NCBI GenBank assembly: GCA_014871385.1
Contig: CM026433.1
Span: 14,387,985 to 14,451,984, forward strand
Reading direction: 5' to 3'
DNA: 64,000 nucleotides
Source: Ceratodon purpureus
Taxonomy: Eukaryota > Streptophyta > Bryopsida > Pseudoditrichales > Ditrichaceae
The position numbers and the translations under genes were made by a program. The notes under the pieces were generated by a model that saw nothing but the letters and a program-made list of their open reading frames with translations, did not search any database and was not told the DNA's origin. Below, in pieces: positions 11,583 through 22,784 of the stretch (position 1 is its first letter; each line of letters begins with the position of its first letter).

Positions 11583-12378
11583 GTGTCTAACTAACGAGAG
11601 AACTCTCCTCACAATATAGCTATCCTCCTTACTTCCCTCTAACTTATATATCCCAAACCTTCAACCCCCCTTGACTCAGCCCTAAATACTTACCTTATTC
11701 TAAACCTACTTGAATTAATGAAAATTATAAATAAATTGCATTTTGAATTAAAAGTGATGAAATTAATCTATTTTTGAAGAGAATAAACCAAGCCCACAAA
11801 ATACTAAAAGATTTTAATTAAGCACAGGAATACTTGTATTAAATATGGATGCAAGTGACGGCTCACTCTAATCTCACTCACAGTCTGTCTGTCCAGCAAT
11901 CTATTATGAAAATTGAGGAACCCTTACACTGCATAAAATATAGAATTTGAATAAATCATATGCGTGCATTAGTCCTATTCATATATAACTAATGCATGAA
12001 TACGATTAATTCAAATTCTATATATTTATTGTTTTAAATGCAGAAGGAAAAGACGGCTCTTTTTAATCTAATCACTTCCCAAAGAAATAGAAACTGCTCG
12101 ACTATTTAATCACTTAAAGCAATATTCTGAAAATCTAACCACATATTTATGGGCCTGCAGAAAGCACATTCCAATCAGTTAGCGCCGTCTCTCCTTAATC
12201 ATACATTCGTTACGTAGCAGAATGAATCATTACCTAGTCGTCCACATGGACATTCCAATTTGAATAAAATGATCAACAGCGATGCATCATTCCTCTCACT
12301 TTGCTCTCGCGATACAGCTTGGCTAGTACACTCACTCTTCTTTGTTCTTCCTCTAGTATCTCTGAGTTGCCTGCGAAT
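11583..12378. promoter_or_regulatory. Divergent promoter region of the transposon with central palindrome
   Basis: This AT-rich interval separates the leftward locus (ATG at 11582) from the rightward transposase (ATG at 12379), so both promoters must lie here. A large imperfect palindrome occupies about 11939-12022: the left arm tatagaatttgaataaatc and the right arm gattaattcaaattctata enclose tgcattagt and actaatgca. A pair of imperfect direct repeats (gacggctc…taatct…tcac) lies on either side, near 11857 and 12052. No clean TATA box can be assigned to either gene. Confidence 0.55.
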
Positions 12379-15300
12379 ATGGGGATGGTCTGTCTGTACG
12401 CCCAAGGCATGGGCATCCCTCTAAGGTTTCGCGTAGATGACGATGGTCTAGCTACGGTGTCCTCTCTTCGCCTCAGTCTCAGATTTCATTTTCGTGACGA
12501 TTCCATCAGTATAGAGGAGGAGATATTTGATGACGTTACTGCCGAGGTTACCCACACCCTCGGGCAACCTTCACTGAGAGATGAGAACAACATGTTGCAG
12601 TGGAGACTCCTCCCTGGATCCTATAGAGTCTACGGTCTTACTGATTCTCTGATGGCTGCATCCACTGAGATCCTCACCCCCCGCCGCTCGTCTACTTGCA
12701 CAATTCAGACTCCCTTACCTCGTGATGTCAAGGTCAAAGTCGAGCCTGGTACCGAGACTTCAGATGTAGAGAAACCTCCTCCGACCGTCATATCTCTCTC
12801 TTCTGATGACGAAGTCAGTCCCGTCAAGTCCGTGCCTAAGGTCCACGCAGATGCTCCTCCTTCCAATGTCTCTCCTCCATTGTCCCAGGTCACAGTTAGC
12901 ATTGTCCCCCTCCTTCAACAGATTGCTAAGACGCGTGGGTCAAAAAACATTTTGAAAAAGATAGACTATTCCACTATTAGACACGAGAGAGTAGAGTACT
13001 TGCCTGCGAAGTTTGATGGTCCGGTTCTTTTTGAGTTGTCCCCAGCTGCTGCAGGATCCTCTAAGCTCGCCGCCAAGTCGATGCAGGGAATGGACAAACG
13101 ATACGACGGACACTTGTGGACCAAGACCATCACAACAAACATCAAAAACGACTTCGGACTCTCTTTTCGAAGTTCCACCTGCGTCGGATGGCTGCGCTGC
13201 AGCAACCAGGAGTGTGACTTCCTCAAGCGTGTTCCCAAGATCTTCGAGGTCAACGAGACTGAGTTCGAAGGCTGTACCCTGCAAGCTTTTGTCATGGACC
13301 AGCCTCCTCCATCTGACTCCACGCTAGTGTGCAAGGTATGTAAAGAACCTCCATCATGTGTAGCTACATGCGAGGCTAAGATTTATTACGTTGTGGGCAA
13401 ACCGAATCAGACTAGAGCTTGTATTCACATAGGAACACATGATCATCCAGTGAAAGTTGGAGACTACAGAGACTCTAAAGCAGAGATTAGCAGCTTAATA
13501 GAAGAGCAGGTAGAGATGAACAACAAAGCAACAAAGAGCGCCGTCGTCCTGGAAGCGAGCAAACTCCTCATCGGGAGCTACCTTCTACAGCCCGAGGATG
13601 CACCACCGAGGAAGCTGACGATGGAGGAGCTGGTTCCTGTTCTGGATCGATGCAAAGACATGGCGTCGCCCAACATCCGCAACAAAGTCGCCACCTTCAA
13701 AAAATTCGTAAGGTACGGAATCATGGACGGTATCACCAAGCTCCGTGGTAACAGTCTCTGGGCGTATGTCCAGGAGAATAGGTTTCCGGGTCAGGGATCT
13801 ATGCGTGACAAAGTCTTTGTCTTCAAGATGTCGGAGGTTGGGCCGGGCAGTGGTGTCGACTTGGTCAGCCGTATGCAAGCTGGTGGCGACTTGGAGAACG
13901 CATGGATCATGTTCGACCATGTCAAACGCGTCAAAGACTGGTCGACGATGGCGTGCCATGTGTACGACGCCACCTACTGCCGCGTGATGACAATCGCCAC
14001 TTGCGACATGCAGTCCGAGGACACGGACGCCCAGCTCGTCTTCTGGAAAAACCTGAACCTGGTCATGGAGATCAATGGCGTTGCAGCGCCGAACTTCAAG
14101 GGGTTCATGGCGGATAACGCACAGGCCAATTGGAATGCAGTGCGGATCCTTTACGGCAATGGCAACAAAGAGGACCCAATGGAGGACCGGGAGAGGTCGT
14201 GCTTGTTCCACTGGACTCAGAACATGGTGGCGTATACGCAGAAGCACTTCCCCGAAGAACTCTGGGAACAGCACAAGAAGATGTGCACTCAGTACAAGAA
14301 TGCGACCAGCATGGCAGAGGCGGAAACTCTGTACCACGCGTTGCGAGCATGGTGGGCATCCACCGGGGTCGTTGGCGAGAGCGGGCTCATCAAACTCGAT
14401 CAGTGGCTGTCATTCTGGCACCACCGCTTCCGCCAGTGGGGGGGATTCATGACCGAGGTATTCTCTCTGCACTCTGTTTTGATGTTTTTGATACTGGTTT
14501 CCTAGCCCTAACCTACAAAAGTCTAATCCGTGAATCTAACGGCACCTACTGTCAAACCTGCAGAAATTCACGAAAGAAGAACTCACAGAGATGCCCACCT
14601 GTAACCTCGCCGAAACAGTTCACAACAAGTGGCTCCAAGCTTCAGGAAACAACGGGAACGACCTCTACGTTGCTACCGTGGACGATTTCGTTCGGGCATT
14701 TCTACAGGTTGTCAACTACTACCAGTTCCTCAAAGGTGACGTCGGCGGAACAGGACCATCCAAGAAGGAACTCAGGCTCCGGATGGCTGAACGCAACGCG
14801 AAGAAATGGGGAAATCCTACACTGCTCGACAAGCCCATGCTCGATATGCCAGGCGCGGATGAGTTCTGCACTCGTCAGCCTATCATGCCTGGAGCGGAAG
14901 TCTTCGGTTCACAGAAACGAAAAGCCGACGTCCTTATCGGAGCTGACGAGGAGTCTCATCGCCCGGACAAGACAAACTTCTCACGCCCAAGAGGCCCAAG
15001 ACGTGCCGTCAGGGCTCGCCCTATGCAGATGCCCGTCATAGTGGAAGAGGACTCCGAACACGACACCGAGGTACAATGTACCCAACCTCCTGCCCAGGAA
15101 GTTGATTCCCCTTTACCTTCACCTGTGAACAAGGGCGGCATTCGCCATGTCAACGCGGTTGAAGAAACGAAGGTCGACGTCAAGGAATGGCACATTTCGA
15201 GACTTCACAAACTTTCTGCGAAGTGCTGCTGGGCCCAAAGAGCTGAAACGAAGAAGAAGTGCACTGAGAGAATCGTCAGGGGACCCCTTTGCACAGCTGC

Positions 15301-16057
15301 ACCGACCTACACTGGGCTCTGGACTAACTATCGCAGGAACCTAGTGGAGAAGACTGAGTTCTTCTTCTGCTCCGACGATATTGAGCGTTGCGTGAAAGGC
15401 TCTAAGCGCAAGTGGGTAGCACACTACTCAAAGGACCAGGAATTCCCCTCCATTCCAGAGGTGTGGCCAGTGAAACTAGGTACTAACCTAAAACTTACTG
15501 AGATTCTTGCCCTCGAAGCAGCGGGCTTTCAACTTCCGCAGAAGAAACCGGTCTCCCCAAGACGCCTGTTCTCCTCTGCCCCGCCTCCTGCAAATCTCAG
15601 CTCAGTGCCAGTCCCTGCTGACGCTGACCGCTACCCAGGCAAGAGAGACGGCAAGATGGTGAAGCGCACTGCCACTCGTCCCAATCAAGCGCAGCGACTC
15701 TCCATGGGCTCCTCCGAATCTCTCAAAGCGCGCCTCCATTCCGTCACCATGATACCTGAGCCGGGCCACGGTTGCATCATTGGGCTGGATTCGGGCGTCG
15801 CTCCACACATCACACGGTACCAGATTACCATCAGTTCTTACCCTGGTTGCACTTGCCCAGCATTCAAGAAGACAATGACTACGTTCCGTGGGAAGACTCA
15901 GTTCACGTATTGTAAGCACCTATACTACATATTCTTGAAGGTCTGCAACCGTGATCCCGAAGCGGAGCTTTTCATCCATGCGCCTACCTTCAGCTTCAAC
16001 GAGGTCAAGCTACTCTTAGAGAGTGGAATCTTGCGTCACCCCTTGGCGAAGAAGTAG
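12379..16057 (+). CDS. MULE-type transposase with FLYWCH/GCM-like and SWIM zinc fingers
   Basis: Two exons, 12379-14457 and 14564-16057, separated by a 106-bp GT-AG intron (gag|gtattc … ctgcag|aaa), encode 1190 residues. An N-terminal low-complexity part is followed at about 270-360 by a Cys/His cluster (C-x-x-C, CxxCKEPPSC, HIGTHDH) like the FLYWCH/GCM DNA-binding fingers of MULE transposases. The DDE-type catalytic core is suggested by D530 (in HVYDATYCR), D579 (in FMADNAQANW) and E710 (in LAETVHNKW). RSCLFHW after the second Asp is also typical. A SWIM finger (C1122-x-C1124 … C1143-x-H1145) lies near the C-terminus. The frame is open and no damage is seen, so the protein could be active. 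The ORF extends upstream of 12379 without an ATG. Inferred role: excision and integration by binding the element's inverted repeats. Confidence 0.85.
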
Positions 16058-16311
16058 GTAGCCCTCCTACTTTAGAACTTCCATTTCCACAATGGCCATT
16101 TGTCACGTAGTGAATGATTTTAGTAATATACCATATACTAAGTCAGCTATTGAGAAGCTGTATTGACTTTTTCATTATATTAAAGGCTTTGGCGTTCACA
16201 TTGATTGCATTCTATTTCAATACATTGTATCTTGAAGAAGTGCACTATATACCTCGTATCCCCTGACATGTACCCTTTATTAAGGCAAACATATACTTGT
16301 TATTAGATGTT
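16058..16311. other. 3' region of transposase gene
   Basis: Short AT-rich spacer between the transposase stop codon and the convergent small ORF. It probably holds the transposase 3' untranslated region; ttatattaaagg-like and ttaataaat-like A/T tracts are present, but no unambiguous polyadenylation signal can be assigned. Confidence 0.4.
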
Positions 16312-16750
16312 CTAATCTTCGAACCTACCACGTTTAGGGTTGCCCACTACACTATCAGCAGGACTGCCAGCCGCTGACTGTACTACAGGAGAAACTACAT
16401 TCGCATTCACTTTCGTTCCCACACTTGGCAAATGTCCTTGGTATGATCGTTTCAGCAATGGCCCGATTAACTGATTCCCTGGAATAGGTTCCCCTTGGGA
16501 TCTTTCCAACCTTCGAGTACGCATGTGGTTGCAAAGGCACATCTGCGTCCTTCTCTAGCACTCTGATATCATCCGAATTTTCTGAACGTGGAGGGTCAGC
16601 TCTTACATCCGGTTGTACGTCAACATCCCTTGTCGAAGGACGCCCTTGGCTGTTGCCCATCACCTCTTCTTCGTCGTCCACCTCAACATATGGTTGAAAT
16701 GGACAAACATCGTCAGCAAGTGAAACAACAATATCTCTGACGTCTTCCAT
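16312..16750 (-). CDS. Small acidic hypothetical ORF(s) convergent with the transposase
   Basis: Two overlapping minus-strand frames both look coding. One starts at ATG 16750 (MEDVRDIVVSLADDVCPF…, 131 codons to 16355) and is acidic in its first half. The other runs from about 16542 to 16312 and ends in a basic tail, GNPKRGRFED. They overlap over about 190 bp. The simplest readings are a single gene whose frame was broken by an indel, or an intron I cannot place. No family is recognised. By position it is a candidate third gene of the transposon. Confidence 0.4.
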
Positions 16751-16899
16751 AGCTGTTGTCCCGCACTACGGAAAAGAGCTTCACAAAACACCAACACAAA
16801 AGAGGCTGAGACATTCCCTACTCTTATCTTAAATATCCCTGAAGGAGATGCTTGGCGCCCTTGAAAATCGGATATTCATTCATTTGAAAGTTGCATCTT

Positions 16900-17260
16900 C
16901 CTCAACTGAATGGAAAAGGATGAGGGTTGAGCAGAAGTCATTTAGCTTTTAAAATTAAAAAATAATAAAAAAAATTAAAAAAAAATTATAAAAGCTAAAA
17001 GGAAAAAAAGCAAAAATAAATATTAAGGTTGAAAATAATATGAAGGCGACTAAAAAAATGAAAGAGAAAATAAAATGAAAGACAAAATAAAATGAAAGAG
17101 AAAATAAAATGAAAGAGAAAAAAAAATGAAAGAGAGAATAAAATGAAAGAAAAAATAAAAGGAACTAGAAAATAAAATGAAAGGAAAAATAAAATGAAAG
17201 AGAGAATAAAATGAAAGAGAAAAGAAAATGAAAGAGAATTAAAGGAAAGGAAAGATAGAT
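16900..17260. repeat. Purine-rich minisatellite (aaaataaaatgaaagag units)
   Basis: A run of imperfect 17-bp tandem units built from aaaataaaatgaaagag dominates about 17040-17230, preceded by an A/T-rich low-complexity stretch from about 16945. The top strand is almost entirely purines plus T. No coding signal is seen. Confidence 0.8.
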
Positions 17261-17540
17261 AGAGTAATGGAAGTTAATATGAAGAATAAAAGAAATAAAT
17301 TATGTAGACCATGGCGGATGATTTCTAACAATGTTAAGAAATTGTTACGATATTAAATGTTACTTTATCCCTCTTAAGAGCTTTAATACCAATACATTTT
17401 ATGCGGTAATTTGCATATAAATTTGAGGAGATAAAGGGAATTAATGTATGCCTAAACTAGTTAGAAGGAGCTGGAGCATAGTAATTGGTGCACGTTAAAA
17501 AATTAATCATCAAAAAAAAGAGAAAACGAACTACAAATTC

Positions 17541-18068
17541 AATGAAAACACTGTAATTATTCCACGGTTATAGGGTCAATAAAATAACTAAAATTAGTAT
17601 TTTTCCTAAAATACACTAAGAATATTCGGATCTTCTAATTTTATAATTTATTTTTAGTAAAAAAGTTGCTATTTTTAGGTTCTGTCCCCCATTCTGTGCT
17701 CTCCGCTCTCCAAATCTGCGCTCACCGCTCTCCGCTCTGCGCTCTCCGCTCACGTACAAGCTTCCCTCGTGGTTGGTTCATGGTTCATGGTTCATTAACT
17801 CTATTTTGCACGGTTTTAGCTACATGCGTGAGCGCCACAAAGTACTCGTCTGCCGGATAAAAAGGAGAGTCTACTGATCACTTTAAGGTCATGTACACTT
17901 TTCGCTTCAAAAATTTGTAGTAAATTCAGTTTTCGCTATTTAATTCTGGAAATTTTTGCATTCACTCTCCCTCCTGTTTCCCCATCCAAGAAAAATTACA
18001 AACAGTACACACGAGGTCCACAACCATGCTGAATCTCTTATTCGCACGGTTTAAGGTCATTCTACCTT
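17541..18068. repeat. Right terminus of the 16.2-kb transposon
   Basis: Mirror image of the left end: ccacggttatagggtc (about 17560-17576), a ctctccgctctc-type array (about 17697-17752) and the 26-bp TIR (18043-18068). An additional partial copy of the terminal motif, tttaaggtcatgtacac, lies inside at about 17880-17897, so this end looks like a duplicated or extended terminus compared with the left. Confidence 0.75.
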
Positions 18069-18252
18069 AGTTTTGGTTTGATGGAGGGTGTTAGTTTTGT
18101 TACTTCTCTCTTCCCGGTTAGTCTCCTGGCTCTGGCTTCTGCCACCTAGCACAGTCTCCTTTCGTTGCATGTAGGATTTATCCAATCCTCGTTACTTTGG
18201 TTCTACTAAAGCAAAGTTTCTGTGGCACTTGGTTTAACCCCTAAAGGATGTC

Positions 18253-19086
18253 GGCTACTGGCGATACGAGGAGAGCTCAGACGTATTTTGGGGGTATATG
18301 TGGGTTTAGGGTGCATTTAGGTCCTGCTTTGCTATGCAGATTGAGGTCGCAGAAATTTCTACAGATGCGCCTTCAAGTGGTGGAGACACTGCTCAAAACC
18401 CAAGTGGATTCCGTGTTCTGCAGAAATAGTAATGAATTTTGAACCACGGAGGGGTGCGGTGATGTTGTTCACGAGGAGCTCCCAGAATATTCGTAGAGAC
18501 ATGGCATAGGGTCAGGACAGCCTGCACGACAAATGGACGGGTGATTGTAGGTCCATACGCAGGAAGGTTACAGGAACAGCCGGTAAGAGAGTGGGTTGTC
18601 CGTGTTCGGAAGTAGACCTGAGCGAATGGGGGACTGTCGTCGTGGCCAACTGCCCGGTGTGTCAGAATGTCCCAGGAGTGTGGCATCGGGCGCTAGGGTC
18701 AAGAGTGGGTCTGCTCTGTTAGAGACCGGAGGAGAGTAGAGTCCCAATAGTTCGACATTAGAAGTAGTGCCGGTATAAGTACTATTTTATTTAAGATTCT
18801 CCGCAAAACAGAGCACATACAATTACTCCTCCACAACATATGCACAGAGGTCACAAAATAGAGGATGCTTAGCTACAAAAGGTAAGAGGTTCGCAAAAGA
18901 TCAAAAGTCACCCACGGGATGCAGTAATGAGCAAAAACCTTAGCAGGCTGCAGGGGCATAAATCCTGTATAAACCTATCGTTGCTGACTTCGTAAAGCTA
19001 CCCCCCCTACCACTACGGAAGACAGACGGCAACGACATTGACTGGGAGAGGAAATCACGATTAGCGTCGCATTAGCTCTGTGAAGG
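18253..19086. other. Non-coding left part of the TTAA element
   Basis: No coding exon is supported between the left inverted repeat and the stop codon of the B3-like ORF at 19087. The interval probably includes that gene's 3' region. Short ORFs here lack any recognisable domain. Confidence 0.4.
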
Positions 19087-22000
19087 TCACTCCTTCTTCA
19101 CGTGAAACTGTGGCAGGTCTTGAACCTTCGTGAACACAAGTGTGTCTCCCACGGTGAGGTCGTTCATCTCCACAAATTCCGCCCATCCACTGGTGAAGGA
19201 ACAAAAGGTTTGCTTCCGTGCCACACAGACGGAGCTCTGAACAACAGACTCACGCGGAAGTCCTATCAGAGTGTGATGAAGGCCGTCGAATTTCTCTGCT
19301 CCAACGGTGCGCCAGTAAGAAGTCGGAATGTCCTGCAAGCAGCCAAGTCTAAAGACGTAAAAGCTCTCCCAATCAGTAACGACTACTGCATGCGGCATCG
19401 TCCTAAACTGTGCTTCCAGAGAAGAGCCATTGAATCCGAGAATCTCCGAAGCAGAACAACTCGTTTGGAACATCACTAATGTTTCCAAGTGCAAACACGG
19501 AAGTAATGACAGGACGCGTAATGCTCCGGGGGACCGAGACAGAGTCGCCGAGAAATTCAGGGGAATTTTGACGCACTTACAAGTCTTGCAGACTTGTTAC
19601 GGCGGCAATGTGTGGAGTGGAGAGTCTTGCGGAAGTTCAGGCCATCAGCAGTGATCAACGGAGGGTTCACCGCAGTCGGGGGCGCAGGGTTCAAGGTACT
19701 CGGGACGGCAGGGTTCTCTTGAACGACCTCCCTCGACCGGGGTGCACGGCGTGCCACGCTCGCGACCAGGCAGCGCTCATCAACCACCTCGAACACTAGC
19801 CTCCTCTTCCGTGGGGTGTATGGCATTCCCTGCAGCAGAAGATCCTCCAATTGCCGACCCCGATCTTTGTGTACCGTTCACTCCGTGAACTGCAGCAGGC
19901 TCCAACGGTCCACCCTCGTTGAAGCAATGCTTCCGCTTATCCCATCCGTACCCGTGTCCCCCTTCACTCCCGACCGCCCTCACATCTGCCCCTGTCGCCA
20001 CTCTGACGTCGGCCTCGTCCATGTGTCTCTCCTGGTTGTAGCCTCCTAGGTCGACCACGATCATCTTCTTTCCCGACCCCAAGCACAGTCCCTCCCCGAT
20101 CACATCGCCTTGCGTCCAAGACGGTGTGTATCCTGTATGGAAGGACGATTCCGAAATGAAACGGTTCGGAACCAGCACCGCCCAGCCCTTTCTAGCGACG
20201 CTCCAGTCTGTGTACAGGTCTGCGAAATGTGCTCGCATGTCTGCTGTTGGCGTCGCAATTGTGGTGGCCCCGAAGCTGCCCGGGTGAGTCGCTTCGAAAC
20301 CATGTGCTTGGCGAGGACCTCTGTGATGCCGCCACCCACCCCCCCGAAATACGGAGTCGAACAGGTTGACATTGACGGTGTCCATGCTCCCGGGTGTGTG
20401 CTGCGATTCTGGCGCTGTAAGGTCCACGGATTCGTCTTCCATGCCTTCGAGAGATCTGCGAGGACTCCGCTAATGACTGTGTCATTCAGCCTTTGCTGCG
20501 TCCCGGATGCTCCCAAGGTTCTCCACGCCCGCGTAACCACGCCCGGTGTTTCATTCGGTGTAATGCCCTCCGGTATCCACTTTGTTGGTTTTCGCGGCTT
20601 CCCCTTCCCCTTCCCCTTCTCCTGTTCCGTAAGTTGCGATCTTCGTTTTTGCGCTGAAAATATAGAACTCACCGAAAGGATGATTAGAAGGTAGGGGCAC
20701 AGCTTTGAATTTTGGGGACATATGTTTCGGAGAACGCGTAAACTAATCATTTGCGGAGCCAGAGTACGGGATGAACAAAATCGTCGGGCTAAGGTAAACG
20801 TACCTCTCGTTGCCGTCAAGGAATGCGGGGGGGGAGGTCCGATCTCGTTTGGGACGTCGCTCAATGGCATCGGTGTTTGCGTCCCGGGAGTGCCACGGCT
20901 TTTTAGCGGTTGCTTCCTTGTGTATGGCTTCCGAGGCTTCTTGGTGACCACCTGCGTCCCGATTGGCTCCGTCCGCGGGTCCGCATTTTCGTCTCCAGAA
21001 ATGTCCCCCACAGAGAGGGGTTGCGTCGAAGGCGGTGTCATGGTGGACATCGCCAAGCGCCTTGCTTCTTCCATCTGCAGCGTAGATGTCACATCATTAC
21101 TCATTGACCGAAGCACATGTCAACAGAGGGCCGGTTCATTGCTACGACGACAATGAAATAGTCCTAAAACCTATGAACTTCATTGGACTCGGCATATAAT
21201 CCAAATCTACAGACGTCTACAGCACATGTAAGTGAACAACATCGACTGGGTACCATGTCCTGCAAAATGCTTTAGAGCGTCAACTTCTACGTGCTGTGAC
21301 TCTTCCTAAAACAAGAACAGAATTCTGGATTCCATGCGTACAATTCGCCAAAATAGCACATGTAGGTTCATTTCATTGACTTCTTCTATGACCACTAACA
21401 TCATATGGATCCAGCAACTTACCTCTTTCTTGGTTCGTCGCTTCCGCTTCGCCTTCACAGGCGCTTCGACAGTCGCCCGTACCTGCTCCTCGAAGTCCTA
21501 CACACAGAACGATATAGACATGGAATTAGTTCCTGTGAAGTCCAATGCAGGCAGTGTAGGACATGCCCAGACCTCACCCCCGCGTCTTCTAAAATCTGGA
21601 TAGAATAATATTTCCGTTTCAAACTCTCCCCTCCGCAATCAACACTTTGGCATGGCTCATACTGAAGTTTGTCGCATTTGACCTACATAAACCCGAAACC
21701 CTAAGACCAGAATTTCACATACAGGGTCCGCTAAAATCTTCCACATTGTCAGGAGGCCGAGGGCACTTACCTTCGGCGTGGAAGCTGGGCGACCGTCTGC
21801 TTCTCCCGCCTTCAACCTCGCACGCGCAAGTGTCTTCATCCTTGTCGCCGGGACTTGGATAAATGTGATGGCGTAGAATGTCAGTAACGACTCCGGGGAA
21901 TTGCTTCCGCTCACACCAGCCTAACAATTTCGCAGCGTGTCTGTACCACAAGTACCTCGACCTCTCCGGAATTCCAAATTTTCCTCTGCGATTCCACGCC

Positions 22001-22269
22001 GCGGGCCTCGGCTGGGCTTCGAGGTACTCGGTGTTACAGAGTCTAAGTGCCTGTGTCGCACTTCCCTCTGATAACCCTTGCTCCAAAAACCAAGTATGTA
22101 GCTTCTTCCTGCACGCGAGAACACCATCGACCATCTCCGTGCTTCCGGCGTTGCAATCACCTCTGGCTAATTGCTCCCTCCTGCACTCTCGCGAAACTCC
22201 TGATCCCTCCTTCTCTCTGCCCATACTCCTGGTGTGCCCTGCCCTTCCTAAACGCCCGCCGATTTCCAT
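19087..22269 (-). pseudogene. B3-domain gene inside the TTAA element, multi-exon and probably frame-damaged
   Basis: Readable blocks, in transcription order: 22269-21771 (ATG start, ends phase 1 before gtaagt), 21497-21423 (KAKRKRRTKKE, nuclear-localisation-like), about 21104-20804 (TKKPRKPYTRKQPLKSR, AT-hook-like basic stretch), about 20650-19781, 19850-19581, and about 19477-19087. The last block has the plant B3 DNA-binding signature: FYVFRLGCLQDIP…W near its start, then SGWAEFVEMNDLTVGDTLVF. Between about 20690 and 19780 the coding-like signal jumps between two frames, one jump near a seven-base C/G run (about 20338-20346), and again near 19830. This suggests indel decay rather than introns. 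Exons 1 and 2 also do not join cleanly in phase. B3 proteins are plant transcription factors; here function is doubtful. Confidence 0.5.
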
Positions 22270-22784
22270 TTTCCCCCCGTTTCCTTAGAGAATGCAGTAC
22301 GCTAATGTCGCAATCGCCCGCGACTGCGCTTCCTACAACGACATCGTTAGTGGAGGTCGCGCAAAAACAGTAAAAAATCCTCCAAGGCAAGCAACACTCA
22401 AGCATAGAACTCCAAGGAACAGGAATCCAAAGTGGTCCTCCTCTCCGAGAGTCGAGAACCCTAACCGCCAACTACCGGCTACCCCGGTTACGAGCCGGAC
22501 GATGTCGACCCCGCCTGACACGTTGGGGAACTCGTAGGGGAACTCGTACTCTTGCAGCGTATGCCGCCGAGGGCCCCCAGAATACACGGAAACGTCCTTT
22601 CAGAACGATCCCCAGTCTACATAGTGTATCAGAAAAAAAATAAAAAATCATGATAATTAGCTCCTTCATGGTGCCAACAAGTTCTGTTTTCACCACATTA
22701 TCAAATACAAATTCCTTCGTTTGATAATTGAAGAATACAGGATGTCAAGGCCATTCCTGGCCTCAACATCCTTTAGGGGTTAAT

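Larger units (their letters stand above)
1871..18068. mobile_element. 16.2-kb DNA transposon, MULE-like, carrying a SWIM transposase and a ParB/methyltransferase-like locus
   Basis: Both ends carry a 26-bp perfect inverted repeat (1871-1896 and 18043-18068; outer part aaggtagaatgacc). Further in, both ends share inverted subterminal blocks: the motif gtgaaattac-like/ccacggttatagggtc (2115-2140 against 17550-17576) and arrays of a gctctccgctctc motif (about 2030-2090 against 17695-17755). The element contains a transposase with a SWIM zinc finger and a large divergently transcribed second locus. Flanks tagttgtt (left) and tagttttg (right) could be a decayed 8-bp target duplication, but a clean one is not seen. 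MULE membership comes from the transposase; the second locus is not a standard MULE partner. Confidence 0.85.
18235..22784. mobile_element. TTAA-bounded 4.55-kb element with 18-bp inverted repeats
   Basis: The left end reads ttaacccctaaaggatgt (18235-18252) and the right end acatcctttaggggttaa (22767-22784), perfect reverse complements. TTAA at both outer edges is the target duplication used by piggyBac-type elements, whose ends begin with CCC. The right terminus also contains a nested hairpin (aaggcca…tggcct) just inside. No transposase is recognised, so the element is non-autonomous or has captured the B3-like gene it carries. The same 14-bp terminus bounds the element at 31800-32736, showing that this is a family. 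Confidence 0.75.

Noticed and set aside
13585..14337. 250-codon minus-strand ORF
   Set aside because: It is the antisense shadow of the transposase coding sequence.
14130..15041. 303-codon plus-strand ORF overlapping the transposase
   Set aside because: Off-frame shadow; the transposase motifs and the 106-bp intron explain the true frame.
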